A stretch of 64,000 bases of DNA from JAGOFO01 sp964522105 (GTDB taxonomy: Bacteria; Myxococcota_A; UBA9042; DTJE01). The notes beneath the pieces were generated by a model, which saw only the letters and a list, made by a program, of their open reading frames with translations, ran no database searches and was not told where the DNA came from. The translations under genes were made by a program, and so were the position numbers. The DNA is taken from positions 25,971-89,970 of the forward strand of contig CAZFVA010000012.1 in NCBI GenBank assembly GCA_964522105.1, read 5' to 3'. Every line of letters starts with the position of its first letter. The stretch's first letter is position 1. Positions 25,501-37,214 of this stretch are shown here, one piece after another.

Positions 25501-26523
25501 GTGTTGGTATTGAACAGACATTTCAGAGCTCATAGCATCTGCCGTGAACCGCCCGCTTGCTTGCGAACGGGTTTCGCCGCCCTGGCGATATGCCTTGCGG
25601 TTACGGCATGTGACATGGACATCACCACTCCTGGCGTGAGTAAAGCGCCTACTCCCGCTGTCACAGGGACGAGAACGACCAATTGCGTTGCTGGAAACTT
25701 TACCCCTGAAGTCATCAGAATCGGGGTGGACGCTCTGACCAGTCGAGGCGGTAATGACACTGTATCCGTTAACCGCTGGCAACCGATCGGAGACTACCTG
25801 ACCCGCAAAGTGGGACGCATCGTGCAGATCGTGCCGGTGGATGATTACTCGTTGCTGACACAAGGTCTAATAGCAGGCACCCTTCACGGCGCAATAATGC
25901 CCCCGATGGAGTTCATAAGCGCCAGAAAGGAAATTCCCTGCTTGAAAGCTGCAGCTACCTCGGTGTATGGCACATCAACGACCTACTCGACCAACATTAT
26001 CACCCGCAGGGACTCAAACATTCTGAAGGCGGGTGATCTGCGCGGACACCGGATCGCCTTCGTTTCGCGAAACTCGGCATCTGGCTTCCTCTATGCCGTT
26101 AAATTCCTTGCGGATCAGGGCATTAAGTACAACAGCGACTACGAAGCTGTTTTTGCCGGGAATCATCTTGAAGTGATACGGATGGTCCAGCAGGGACTGG
26201 TTGACGCCGGCGCCACTTATGCCCAGGCAATCGGTGTGGCCGAGGCGGACGGTCAGGACGTTTCAAACATCGGACTGCTTGCCGTTACCGGTCAGATTCC
26301 CGTTGAACCCCTCGTTCTGCTGCCGACACTCGATGCCGTCCTGGGCAGGCAGATTACCAACGCGCTTATTGAATTAAACACAAATACGCCTGAAGGACGT
26401 ACAGCGCTTGCAGAACAGAACGTTTTCACCGGATGGGTCGCTACCAATGATTCGTTCTATGATTCGATCGAGCAGCTTGCTAAACACGTCGATTCGCTTA
26501 TAAGCCCGGGGGAATTGAAGTGA
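25501..26523 (+). CDS. PhnD-like phosphate/phosphonate-type periplasmic binding lipoprotein
   Basis: The frame begins at GTG 25501 (340 residues). A TTG at 25561 gives a shorter, more typical lipoprotein signal (MRTGFAALAICLAVTAC) and may be the true start. After the lipobox cysteine and a Thr/Pro spacer comes a PBP2 domain of the PhnD/SsuA-like group, with NRWQPIGDYLTRKVGR, LRGHRIAFVSRNSASGFLYAVKFLADQGI and VQQGLVDAGATYAQAIG. No ABC permease or ATPase follows. Instead the stop overlaps the GTG start of a HAMP-GGDEF gene (26520-26523), so it probably works as a ligand sensor for c-di-GMP signalling. Confidence 0.9.
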   Translation: MLVLNRHFRAHSICREPPACLRTGFAALAICLAVTACDMDITTPGVSKAPTPAVTGTRTTNCVAGNFTPEVIRIGVDALTSRGGNDTVSVNRWQPIGDYLTRKVGRIVQIVPVDDYSLLTQGLIAGTLHGAIMPPMEFISARKEIPCLKAAATSVYGTSTTYSTNIITRRDSNILKAGDLRGHRIAFVSRNSASGFLYAVKFLADQGIKYNSDYEAVFAGNHLEVIRMVQQGLVDAGATYAQAIGVAEADGQDVSNIGLLAVTGQIPVEPLVLLPTLDAVLGRQITNALIELNTNTPEGRTALAEQNVFTGWVATNDSFYDSIEQLAKHVDSLISPGELK

Positions 26524-27890
26524 GTTTCAGACTCAAAATAACAATAGCGATGGTCGCTCTGATTCTGTTTTCGACCATCGCCTCGGGCTTTCTGCTTTCC
26601 AGAAGCTTTTTCAATACGTTGCTGGACGAAACCGAACTTCGCGCCATTACACTGATTGAAGGGATTGCCCAGGCTGTTCAGGACGACATCGCCCATAACC
26701 GGCTTGACCGGATCGACCGATCGATGGTCAATCTGCGACAGGGTAACGAAGGCAACGCCGACGTTATCTTTGTGGCAATTCTGGATTCTAATAACTTCAT
26801 AATAACGCGCGAAATTTCAAAGGGTTACGAGTCACTATTGACCCACGAATTCATAGGTGGGGCCGGCGCCTCGGAAAAAAGACTCAGGGAAATGGTGACA
26901 GTTAACGACAGCCCGGTAGTGCTTGTCAGCATTCCGATAGTTACAAAGGTGCTGGATAACCCGGGGATTCGCTGGGGAACGATTATAGGCGGGCTCGACA
27001 TTCAGCGCATTCAGGACTCAATTTTCCCGATTATCGAATCGTCGGCAATCATCGTCCTCGGCGTTCTTATCATCTCGACTATCCTTATATTGTTGATAAT
27101 GACCTACAACCTGCTTCTTCCAATCAAGAAGCTGACTGAAACTGCAACGTTGTTTGCAGGCGGCGACCTCTCTGCGCGAGTTCCGTTTGAATCGATGGAC
27201 GAAGTCGGACGCCTTGGCGTCACGTTCAATTCAATGGCCGGGGACATCGAAAAGCACACGCGCAGCCTGGAAGAATCGGTAAGAAACAGGACCTTGCAGC
27301 TTGAAGAGGCCAACGCCAAGTTAAGCGAACTTGCGATGGTCGATGAACTGACCGGACTTGGGAACCGCCGCACGCTTACCAGCACTCTGAAGATGGAATT
27401 CAAGCGCAGCCGCCGTGACGGCGCCAGCATTTCGCTGATGATGATCGACGTCGACCATTTCAAAAATTACAACGACACTCACGGACACCCGGAAGGCGAC
27501 GAAGTCCTTAGAAAGATTGGCGCAATTCTTCGAAACAGACTGCGCGGCACAGATATTCCATGCCGGTATGGCGGGGAAGAGTTCGCAGCAATCCTGATCG
27601 CTACCGACTTTGAAAACGCCGGGGCAGTTGCCGAGGGCATCAGGAAGCGTATCGAAGAGGAAGATTTCAACGGTGAAGAGAGTCAACCGCTGGGATCACT
27701 GACCGTTTCAATTGGCGTGGCAACGTTCCCGAACGACGCAGACGGACCTGATTCCCTTATCAAGGCCGCAGACGTCGCCCTGTATCGCGCCAAGGAAGCC
27801 GGACGAAATCTGGTTCTGACATACAAGCCGGAAATGGCCCGCCCCGGTTCGAATGGATACTCAGGTTTAATTAAAGAGATCGGCCAGTAA
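26520..27890 (+). CDS. HAMP-GGDEF diguanylate cyclase
   Basis: This 456-residue inner-membrane enzyme makes c-di-GMP from two GTP. The start is GTG 26520, overlapping the upstream stop as GTGA. TM1 (about 5-27), a periplasmic region (about 28-172), TM2 (173-197), HAMP (about 198-250), a short coiled coil and GGDEF (about 275-440) follow in order. The active motif is YGGEEF (350-355), and an RxxD product-inhibition site (RGTD, 342-345) is intact. The periplasmic part has no recognised ligand domain, which fits sensing through the coupled PhnD-like lipoprotein. Its last 20 bp overlap purC on the opposite strand. Confidence 0.95.
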   Translation: MSFRLKITIAMVALILFSTIASGFLLSRSFFNTLLDETELRAITLIEGIAQAVQDDIAHNRLDRIDRSMVNLRQGNEGNADVIFVAILDSNNFIITREISKGYESLLTHEFIGGAGASEKRLREMVTVNDSPVVLVSIPIVTKVLDNPGIRWGTIIGGLDIQRIQDSIFPIIESSAIIVLGVLIISTILILLIMTYNLLLPIKKLTETATLFAGGDLSARVPFESMDEVGRLGVTFNSMAGDIEKHTRSLEESVRNRTLQLEEANAKLSELAMVDELTGLGNRRTLTSTLKMEFKRSRRDGASISLMMIDVDHFKNYNDTHGHPEGDEVLRKIGAILRNRLRGTDIPCRYGGEEFAAILIATDFENAGAVAEGIRKRIEEEDFNGEESQPLGSLTVSIGVATFPNDADGPDSLIKAADVALYRAKEAGRNLVLTYKPEMARPGSNGYSGLIKEIGQ

Positions 27891-28761
27891 GAAGTTTGTA
27901 GGCTTCAACGTATTTCGCGGAAGTAACTGCCACGACATCAGCCGGAAGATCAGGAATTGGCGGCTCTTTATCCCATCCAATCTGCAGCAGGTAATCACGG
28001 ACATACTGCTTGTCGAACGACGGCTGGGCGCGCCCCGGCACATACAGGTCCGCAGGCCAGAAACGACTTGAGTCCGGGGTCAGGACTTCGTCGCAGACGA
28101 TCAGTTCGTCATCGCCGACCAGCCCGAATTCAAACTTGGTGTCGGCAATGATAATCCCGCGCCCGGCGGCATATTCGGCGGCCGTCGTGTACAGCAACAG
28201 AGCGGCGTCACTGATTCTGGTCGCCAGTTCGTTGCCGATCAGCGCAGCAGCCTGTTCGAAACTGATGTTTTCGTCGTGACCTTCATCGGCCTTGGTTGAA
28301 GGTGTAAAAATCGCGGTCGGCAGTTTCTGGGATTCAACCATGCCTGCTGGAAGCGGAATACCGCAGACTGCGCCGGTGCGCTTGTAGTCATTCCATCCCG
28401 AGCCCGAAAGATAGCCCCGGACGATACATTCGACTGGAATCATCCTGGCCTTTTTTGCAAGCGTGAACCTGCCTTCCAGGATATCCGCATATTTCTGCAG
28501 GTCAGCCGGCAGATCGGCAACGTCGGTCGAGATAAGATGGTTACCGATTTTGTCGGCCATAAGTTCAAACCAGAAGGCCGACATCAGGTTCAAAACTCTG
28601 CCCTTGTCAGGAATCGGCTGCGGCAACACATGGTCAAAAGCGGAAAGACGATCGGTAACGACCATCAAAAGCCGATCGCCCATGTCGTAGATGTCCCTGA
28701 CTTTTCCCTTGGAAATCAGCGGGTACTCACTAAAAGCTGTCTGTAAAACTGTGCCGCTCAT
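27871..28761 (-). CDS. purC: Phosphoribosylaminoimidazole-succinocarboxamide synthase
   Basis: This 296-residue enzyme joins aspartate to CAIR in purine synthesis using ATP. The start is ATG 28761. Signatures are GKVRDIYDMGDRLLMVVTDRLSAFD, MIPVECIVRGYLSGSGW, FTPSTKADEGHDENI and IADTKFEFG. The length is typical of the longer (about 300-residue) bacterial and yeast-like form rather than the short 240-residue form. It is a single gene, convergent with the diguanylate cyclase gene. Confidence 0.96.
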   Translation of the reverse strand: MSGTVLQTAFSEYPLISKGKVRDIYDMGDRLLMVVTDRLSAFDHVLPQPIPDKGRVLNLMSAFWFELMADKIGNHLISTDVADLPADLQKYADILEGRFTLAKKARMIPVECIVRGYLSGSGWNDYKRTGAVCGIPLPAGMVESQKLPTAIFTPSTKADEGHDENISFEQAAALIGNELATRISDAALLLYTTAAEYAAGRGIIIADTKFEFGLVGDDELIVCDEVLTPDSSRFWPADLYVPGRAQPSFDKQYVRDYLLQIGWDKEPPIPDLPADVVAVTSAKYVEAYKLLTGRSL

Positions 28762-28903
28762 CGCCCAAACTCCTTAAAAAATCCACCATGCGACTGCGAA
28801 TCCGGACATATATCCTGACGATCCTTCAAGTCGGCATCTTACCGGCAGTAGTGCGTTAAATAAAGAGTTTCGAATTATCACTGCGTTGATCTGCCCTTTC
28901 CTC

Positions 28904-28933
28904 TTGCAACAGGTACCCATTACCGTTTAGGAT
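28904..28933 (+). promoter_or_regulatory. Candidate promoter upstream of the barrel protein-lepA-hemW run
   Basis: TTGCAA (28904-28909) and TAGGAT (28928-28933) are 18 bp apart, about 40 bp before ATG 28975. Moderate consensus match. Confidence 0.35.
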
Positions 28934-28974
28934 TGCACGGATTGCGTTGCTGACGGCAGCAAAGAGGAATTCAG

Positions 28975-29553
28975 ATGACCAGGAAGTCCGCTCTTCTGTT
29001 TGTAATTTTGGTACTTGCCAGTTCGTCGGCGTTTTCCCGCGAAAAAGACATCCACCTGGGTGTTTACGGCGATTTTGTAATGTACGGCAATGTCAGGGGC
29101 AGTGAACCGACCGAAAGGCTTATGGTTCCGTCTGGTGGTGCCGGTATCGTCTGCGAATACGCGCTGCTTGATTACATCACGCTGGGCGGATCGTTCGACT
29201 ACAACGCCGCCTACACGAAAGGCTCGGCGGAAAGTCCGTGGAAAACTGCTTACACGCCGTATTTCGGATTTTCAGCCACGATGAAGACCGGATATCCGTT
29301 CCTGAAGAAGAAGAACCTGGATGTATATGTCCGCTGGACGGCCGGTTACGGTCTGTTCAACTTCCATTCAGGCGACATCGATCACGGCTGGGTCGGCAAG
29401 GTTCTGCCGGGCGTCCAGTACACAAGTGCCAGTGGTTTCACAGTCTTCACCGAGATGGGCTGGGCCGGCGCCGGATACATTGATAATACGGACACCCACC
29501 GTTTCTTTAACGGTCTGGCGTTCAACCTCGGTATCGGGTGGGTTTTCAAATAA
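28975..29553 (+). CDS. Small outer-membrane beta-barrel-like protein
   Basis: This 192-residue protein starts at ATG 28975 after GAGG. A signal peptide (about residues 1-21, ending SSAFS) precedes a run of alternating hydrophobic strands rich in Gly, Tyr and Trp, such as YITLGGSFDYNAAYTKG and FTVFTEMGWAGAGYI. It ends in an aromatic strand (GIGWVFK), the pattern of eight-stranded outer-membrane barrels. No family is recognised. Its stop is immediately followed by the lepA start codon, so the two are likely co-transcribed. Confidence 0.8.
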   Translation: MTRKSALLFVILVLASSSAFSREKDIHLGVYGDFVMYGNVRGSEPTERLMVPSGGAGIVCEYALLDYITLGGSFDYNAAYTKGSAESPWKTAYTPYFGFSATMKTGYPFLKKKNLDVYVRWTAGYGLFNFHSGDIDHGWVGKVLPGVQYTSASGFTVFTEMGWAGAGYIDNTDTHRFFNGLAFNLGIGWVFK

Positions 29554-31349
<1,796 letters not shown>

Positions 31350-31350
<1 letters not shown>

Positions 31351-32489
31351 TGCCGCCCACCAATTTCGGACTTTACGTTCACATCCCCTTCTGCAGAACA
31401 AAATGTCCCTACTGTGCTTTTGACTCGGCAGCGGACCAGGATCTTCTGATAGATGACTACATCGATGCCGTCTGCGACGAAATTGCGGCGCGGCCGCCGC
31501 AGTTCAAGGCGTTTGACACCGTTTACTTCGGTGGCGGCACGCCCGGCATGCTGTCGGAAGAACAGCTTGGCAGACTGACAGACTTCATAAGGTCGGAACT
31601 GTTCATCCATCCTGACGCCGAGATGACGATTGAAGTGAATCCCGGTGACGTGAACATGGACAAGGCGCGGTTTCTGGTCAAGACGGCCGGATTCAACCGC
31701 ATCAGCATCGGCGTTCAGAGCTTCGAGCAGAACGAGCTGGAATTCCTTGGTCGGCGACACGACGCCGAAGACGCGATTAACGCTGTTGAAGACTGCAGAT
31801 CGACGGGCGCGAAGATTTCACTGGACCTGATTCAGGGCCTGCCCGGTCAGGACTTGAAGGCCCGCACGAAATCGCTTGAAAAGGCCGTGTCACTTGGCGC
31901 CCACCACATTTCTGTTTATGAACTGGCGATTGATGAAGGCAGCGTCTTCTACACGCAGAAACAGGCCGGACGGTTTCCCGCAATTCAGCCTGACGCAGTT
32001 GCCGACGGTTATCTTCACGCGTCCAAGTACCTGCGCAGACACGGTTATGTACACTACGAAGTCAGCAACTATTCGCTTGGCCCGGACAACATGTCAAAGC
32101 ACAACTCCAGATACTGGAAGTCGCTGCCGTGGCTTGGCGTCGGTGCTTCTGCCCATTCATTTGACGGCGATGCGTCCGGCCCTTCACGCTGGTGGAACGT
32201 CAAAGGCGCGCCCGACTATATCCAGCAGATGAAAGACACCGGGTCGGCAATCGCCGGTCGTGAACTGCTGACAAATGAACAAAGGCGTCTGGAACGCATC
32301 GCCCTTGGCTTCCGCTTCATGGGCGGCGTCGCGATGGACGACCTGCTTGACCCGAACCGCGACGACTACCTGAAAAAGCTGAAGCACGAAGGCCTTGTTT
32401 TAATTCGCGAAAACCGTGTTCACGCCACCATCGAAGGCTTTCTGATCGCCGACGGCCTCGCCAGGGTCCTGTCGGGGTCAGCGCGATAA
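31350..32489 (+). CDS. hemW: HemW-type radical SAM protein (heme chaperone)
   Basis: This 379-residue protein starts at ATG 31350, overlapping the lepA stop; an AAGGAAG site lies just upstream, inside lepA. The radical SAM motif CRTKCPYCAF has the CxxxCxxCxF form of HemW, not the CxxxCxxCxC of true oxygen-independent coproporphyrinogen oxidase HemN. YFGGGTPGML and SIGVQSFEQNELEFLGR are typical. The family binds heme and delivers it to respiratory enzymes. The lepA-hemW order is also common in other bacteria. Confidence 0.94.
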
Positions 32490-32579
32490 ACACCCGGAAT
32501 CCCTCAGCCCCGTGGGCCTTTCATAGTTTTAGCTTACCAATTATAATGCGGGCCTGATTTTGCGTTGTTTGGGGTGACC

Positions 32580-34715
32580 ATGTTGACGACAGGCAGAAAG
32601 GTTCCGTTTGCCATTATTGCGGCGGTAGTGCTGATTGTAGCTTCAGTCGGGTGTTCGACTGATTCAAACGTTCCGACAGACGTAGTCGGCGACGTGCAAA
32701 ACGACATTTCGACAGACGCCATCGACGATGTCGTCACGGTCGACAGCGTCAACGACACCCGCGATACGCTGGTGAATCAGGATGTTACCCTTGACGTTAC
32801 AGCTGACGTGCCGGTTGACGTACCACCGGCCTGCCAGCAGGCCACCTACCCTGCTGTTGACGACGGCAAAACCAAGTTCGCGCTGACAATGTTTCACTGG
32901 AACATTCAGTACGTAGCGGGCGGCCTTATCGGCGAATACAAAGGCGAAACGATTTCAATATGCGGCACCATGTTCGGCGACGATTCGTACTGCGAAGGCT
33001 GGACCGACGACGCACTTAACGACTGGATTATCCGCATTTCGTTCATGCCCGTACTTGATATGTACCTGGCCCACCCGGACTGGCGCGTGACGTTTGAAAT
33101 CCCGGGCCTGATGATTCAGGCGATCACCGAGCGCCATCCCGACGTGCTTGCGAAGCTGCAGTGCGCGGCCAACAGCGGCCAGGTCGAAATCGTAAGTTTC
33201 CACTGGTCCGACCAGCTCTTCCTTGCCTTCCCGTCACGCGACCTTCAGTGGTCCCTGGAACTGAACCGCGAAGTCTTTGAAGAAGCGGCCATTCCAGTGT
33301 CCAAAATCGTGTTCAATCAGGAAGGTCAGTCCGGCCTTGGCAAGCACCGCTTCATGGCCGACAACGGCTTCGAAGTCGATGTAATGTCCAGTAATCTTTA
33401 CAAATATGTGCAGCAGGCCGATTCGGCTTCCGGCGTCTGGCCCGTTTACGAAAGCACCGGCCCCGGTACTGATAAACCAGTGCTGGTCGTCGTCGGTGGC
33501 GGAGTCGATCCTGCCGCCGGCATTGAAGTTGCCTGGCCGTTCTTTGATGACGGCGAAGTCCTTGCAACCCCCGGGAATCCCTACTTTGCTCCGGTTACCC
33601 CCGTGCATGACGCAGGTGTACTTGCGGACTACGAAGAAGAACTCCAGGCTCTGGCCGACGGCGGATACCTGATCACGACGATCACCGACTACATTGCCCG
33701 TCTGGACAACCTTGGCATCACCCCGCAGCCCCTGCTCCCAATCGGGGACTCGACGTGGCAGCCGACAAGCACCGACGGCATCTCCCGCTGGCTTGGCCGC
33801 ATGGGCACCATCGGGTACTCGCTGCACGAGCAGGACAACTACATCAGAACTGATAACTACAAGGCATCAACGTGCCTTGGAGCTGCCGCCCAACTTGCTG
33901 AATTTGCGACCGGCGAAGGCACCGATGTTACTGCTGAATTTGAGCTTATCGACGCCGGGTATCTTGACCTGATCCGCGCCGAAGTTTCCGACGCCACCGG
34001 CATCAATCCGTGGCTTGGCGAGTGGGTCTATGGCGAAACGTACAACGCTTCAGCCAAAGCAAAATGCAATCAGGCGGCAGGTCAGATAGTCACAAAGATG
34101 GGCAAGGAGTTCGTCACGGTCGATCTTGACAACGAAACGGTTACTGTGGGTGCGAATGAGTATCCGGTGTTCGATTTCCTGGAAATCAGCGATGAGGATC
34201 GCCCAATTAACGTTACTGCGACGGGAAGTTCCCGCAATGTAGAGATTAACTGGCGCCTGGATGAAGACATTTACAAGATTACTGTCGCCATCGGGCCCAG
34301 CGACGATCCGACCGGCGAAGTCCGCGAAAAACGCACGGTCACCCTTGAATTCCCCAGATTTGACGAGGTTCTGCGGTATTCTCCCGGACTTGTGGAAGAT
34401 GCCGTTGTCAGCCAGCCGTTCGCCGAGTTCAGTTTCCAGACCGAGCAGGTTTATCTGCCGCTGGCCAACGGTCTGATCGGCCTTGGCGATGACTGGTGGC
34501 TGATCAAGAGGTGCAGCAAGGTTCATCTGGCTGCGCGCGTCTCGGTCGTTCCTGAATCGGCGGTCGTTCAATTCATTGATGAAACTATTCCCCCTGAAGG
34601 CAACGTAACGTGGGAATTCTTCCTGCTGCAGGGATCAGTCGACGATGCCCTGGGCTTCGCCAGGATTATGAACACCAATCCGACAGTCGTGTTCGCTCAA
34701 AATGGTCAGGGCTAA
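32580..34715 (+). CDS. Secreted lipoprotein with a GH38/GH57-like glycosidase domain (tentative)
   Basis: This 711-residue protein starts at ATG 32580 after GGGGTGA. The lipobox is SVGC, followed by an Asp/Val-periodic spacer of about 60 residues (TDVVGDVQNDIS and on). The catalytic-looking region begins TMFHWNIQYVAGG and continues with HPDWRVTFEIPGLMIQAI, GQVEIVSFHWSDQLF and FNQEGQSG. This resembles the beta/alpha barrels of GH57 and GH38, where similar FHWN and VEI-type blocks carry active-site residues. The C-terminal part looks beta-rich, as in those families. No exact family can be named by eye. The stop abuts the ktrB start. Confidence 0.8.
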   Translation: MLTTGRKVPFAIIAAVVLIVASVGCSTDSNVPTDVVGDVQNDISTDAIDDVVTVDSVNDTRDTLVNQDVTLDVTADVPVDVPPACQQATYPAVDDGKTKFALTMFHWNIQYVAGGLIGEYKGETISICGTMFGDDSYCEGWTDDALNDWIIRISFMPVLDMYLAHPDWRVTFEIPGLMIQAITERHPDVLAKLQCAANSGQVEIVSFHWSDQLFLAFPSRDLQWSLELNREVFEEAAIPVSKIVFNQEGQSGLGKHRFMADNGFEVDVMSSNLYKYVQQADSASGVWPVYESTGPGTDKPVLVVVGGGVDPAAGIEVAWPFFDDGEVLATPGNPYFAPVTPVHDAGVLADYEEELQALADGGYLITTITDYIARLDNLGITPQPLLPIGDSTWQPTSTDGISRWLGRMGTIGYSLHEQDNYIRTDNYKASTCLGAAAQLAEFATGEGTDVTAEFELIDAGYLDLIRAEVSDATGINPWLGEWVYGETYNASAKAKCNQAAGQIVTKMGKEFVTVDLDNETVTVGANEYPVFDFLEISDEDRPINVTATGSSRNVEINWRLDEDIYKITVAIGPSDDPTGEVREKRTVTLEFPRFDEVLRYSPGLVEDAVVSQPFAEFSFQTEQVYLPLANGLIGLGDDWWLIKRCSKVHLAARVSVVPESAVVQFIDETIPPEGNVTWEFFLLQGSVDDALGFARIMNTNPTVVFAQNGQG

Positions 34716-36479
34716 ATGCGTATGTTCGGCCTGAAACTAAACCTGGACCTCCCGACCAGGATTCGGAATTCATCAATTCTGGTAAGCCTTACCGGCATTG
34801 TATTGCTGTGCACGATACTGGGGATTGAAGGCACAGCAGCCTGGGAATCCGAAACAATTGTTACGGCCTTTCACGTCGTTAACGGACTGTTCGTTTTAGC
34901 GACTTTGTATGCCCACTACCTTCGACTGGACCAGGCCATTTTCAAGACCAGGTATCTGAAATCCATTATTCCGGACGGACTTCTTCTGGTCCTGATGGGC
35001 ATCGCCATAGCCAACGCGCCCGCCCTTGCGCTGGCCAGCGTTCTGAACATTATTTACCACCTTGGCCGCGAGTTCAAAAGGACAGGCGCCGGACAGATGT
35101 TCGCGAACTCGCTGATGCACAATCCCGCCATGGCGACCGCGCTGTCATTCATAGGTACTATTTCAGGCGGCACTCTGCTTCTGATGCTGCCACGCTCATC
35201 GATGGACTCAACACCCGTGTCCTTCGTTGACGCCCTTTTCACAGCTACATCGGCCAACTGCGTTACAGGCCTGGCAGTAATCAACACATCGCTTGACGCT
35301 TTTTCCAACCCCAGGCTGCTGTCATTTTCGCCGTTTGGCCAGGCAGTCATACTTTTCCTGATTCAGATCGGCGGGCTGGGCATCATGACCTTCACGTCTG
35401 CGTCCCTTGCGCTGATGTCCGGTCGCCTGCTGCCGAAGGAACGCGCCATTCTTTCTGACATAATCACGCGTGACGACACTTCCACAAGCATCCCTTCATT
35501 GTTCCGTTCAATCTTTTTCATGACATTCGCGTTCGAGATTGTCGGCACCATCATCCTGTCTATCAGGTTCCTGCCACTGTTTCCGGGTGACGTTCCAACC
35601 GCAGTCTGGTACGGCTTCTTTCATGCAGTTTCGGCTTTCTGCAACGCCGGATTTTCGCTTTTTTCGACCAACCTGGCAGCATTCCAGACCGATCCTGTTG
35701 TCAATTTAACCGTGATGACCCTGATTGTTTTTGGCGGTATCGGCTTCCCGGTTATTGCAGTCCTGTTTTCAAAAAGCACGTGGGCACGCGGTTTGATAAC
35801 CGGCATCAAGCAGATGCCGGTGCACAGCAGGCTTGTCATCAGAATGACATTGATTCTGATAGTTGGCGGGGCACTGCTACTGTTTATTGCGGACTATAAC
35901 GGTGCGCAGGCCAACCTGTCGACGGGACAGCGAATCTGGTCCAGTTTCTTCCAGTCGGTTTCGTCCAGAACGGCCGGCTTTAACACGATTGACATCGGCC
36001 TTACCAGCAAGCCTGCCGTCATGGTTTATGTCTTGCTGATGTTCATCGGAGCTTCCCCCGGTGGTACCGGTGGCGGTATTAAAACGACCACATTCGCGCT
36101 GCTTGTCCTTTCAGTTCAGGCCGCGCTTCGCCGTCGCGACGAAATTCATGTTTTTAATCGGCAAGTCAGCGCTGACAAGCTTCAAAAAGTCGTGGTTCTA
36201 AGCTTTATTGCCCTGGCAACCTGCTTCATCGGAACTGTTCTGCTTGAAATGCTTCAACCGAACGTCACAACGGAACAGGCTCTTTTTGAAACGGTCAGTG
36301 CTTTCGGCACCGTCGGCCTGTCCATGAACCTGTCGCCAACCCTTAACGATCCGGCAAAATTGCTGGTGACGTTGATAATGTATATTGGAAGAATTGGACC
36401 TCTGACCATTACACTTGCGCTGGCAAAGAAGGCATCCGTCAAGGTGTCTTACCCGGAAGGCAGGATTCTGGTCGGTTAG
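34716..36479 (+). CDS. ktrB: Potassium uptake protein, Trk/Ktr membrane subunit
   Basis: This 587-residue K+ (or K+/Na+) channel-like transporter starts at ATG 34716. Four pore-loop repeats are visible: ATSANCVTGL, AVSAFCNAGFS, SVSSRTAGFNT and TVSAFGTVGLS, each with the selectivity-filter glycine. About 130 residues with three extra hydrophobic segments precede the first pore repeat, longer than minimal KtrB. The partner regulatory gene ktrA follows after 15 bp. The preceding glycosidase-like gene ends one base upstream, so a shared transcript is likely but a functional link is not. Confidence 0.94.
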   Translation: MRMFGLKLNLDLPTRIRNSSILVSLTGIVLLCTILGIEGTAAWESETIVTAFHVVNGLFVLATLYAHYLRLDQAIFKTRYLKSIIPDGLLLVLMGIAIANAPALALASVLNIIYHLGREFKRTGAGQMFANSLMHNPAMATALSFIGTISGGTLLLMLPRSSMDSTPVSFVDALFTATSANCVTGLAVINTSLDAFSNPRLLSFSPFGQAVILFLIQIGGLGIMTFTSASLALMSGRLLPKERAILSDIITRDDTSTSIPSLFRSIFFMTFAFEIVGTIILSIRFLPLFPGDVPTAVWYGFFHAVSAFCNAGFSLFSTNLAAFQTDPVVNLTVMTLIVFGGIGFPVIAVLFSKSTWARGLITGIKQMPVHSRLVIRMTLILIVGGALLLFIADYNGAQANLSTGQRIWSSFFQSVSSRTAGFNTIDIGLTSKPAVMVYVLLMFIGASPGGTGGGIKTTTFALLVLSVQAALRRRDEIHVFNRQVSADKLQKVVVLSFIALATCFIGTVLLEMLQPNVTTEQALFETVSAFGTVGLSMNLSPTLNDPAKLLVTLIMYIGRIGPLTITLALAKKASVKVSYPEGRILVG

Positions 36480-36494
36480 CATCAGGAGTCAGGT

Positions 36495-37184
36495 ATGTCA
36501 TTACGATCATGTGCAGTTATTGGAATGGGCCTTTTCGGAAGAAGCCTTGCGTATGAACTTAATGAACTTGGGGTTCAGGTTCTGGCGGTGGACAAGAATC
36601 CCGAACTTGTCGAAATGGTCAAAGACCGTGTTACAACTGCCTTGTGTACTGACCTTACTAACGAAAATTCACTGATGGAATCAGGGGTTCTGTCAACAGA
36701 CAAGATCATCGTGGCCATCGGCGAAAACATGGAGTCGTCAATCCTTGTGACGGCCATGCTGCATACGCACGGGGCCAGGGGCATATTTGCCAGGGCCCAC
36801 TCTGATATCCATTCGCAGGTGCTTAAGACAGTTGGCGCAGTGATGACCATCGATCCTGAAGAAGAGATGGGTATCAGATTCGCCCAGGAAATCTACGCTC
36901 CCGACGTAATGACAAGAATTACGCTGTCAACCGGCCAGCAGGTCGTCGAAGTGAACGCGCCTAAACCGCTATGGGGAAAGACCGTTCTGGCACTTGATTT
37001 CAGAAGAAAATTCCAGTTAAACATCCTTGCCATCAAGCGGGCTCCCGGCAGCGAACCGGCTCCAGCCCCTGCCCAGGACCCCGGAGCCGGATTGCCAAAC
37101 CCCGGTGACATCATCGGAGAAGGCGACATTCTTGTCGTTATTGGTAACCCGGACAGAGTTTCGACGTTTCTTGAACTGACGTGA
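36495..37184 (+). CDS. ktrA: Potassium uptake regulatory RCK subunit
   Basis: This 229-residue cytosolic protein starts at ATG 36495 after AGGAG. A Rossmann RCK_N domain opens with VIGMGLFGRSLAYELNELG (nucleotide-binding GxGxxG variant) and is followed by an RCK_C domain from about residue 140. Within the RCK_C domain is an unusual Pro/Ala-rich insertion, EPAPAPAQDPGAGLPNPGD, before the last strands. It gates KtrB in response to bound nucleotides. The two genes form the expected pair. Confidence 0.93.
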   Translation: MSLRSCAVIGMGLFGRSLAYELNELGVQVLAVDKNPELVEMVKDRVTTALCTDLTNENSLMESGVLSTDKIIVAIGENMESSILVTAMLHTHGARGIFARAHSDIHSQVLKTVGAVMTIDPEEEMGIRFAQEIYAPDVMTRITLSTGQQVVEVNAPKPLWGKTVLALDFRRKFQLNILAIKRAPGSEPAPAPAQDPGAGLPNPGDIIGEGDILVVIGNPDRVSTFLELT

Positions 37185-37214
37185 TATTTACTTAACTGAT
37201 TTGTGAGGTTGCAG

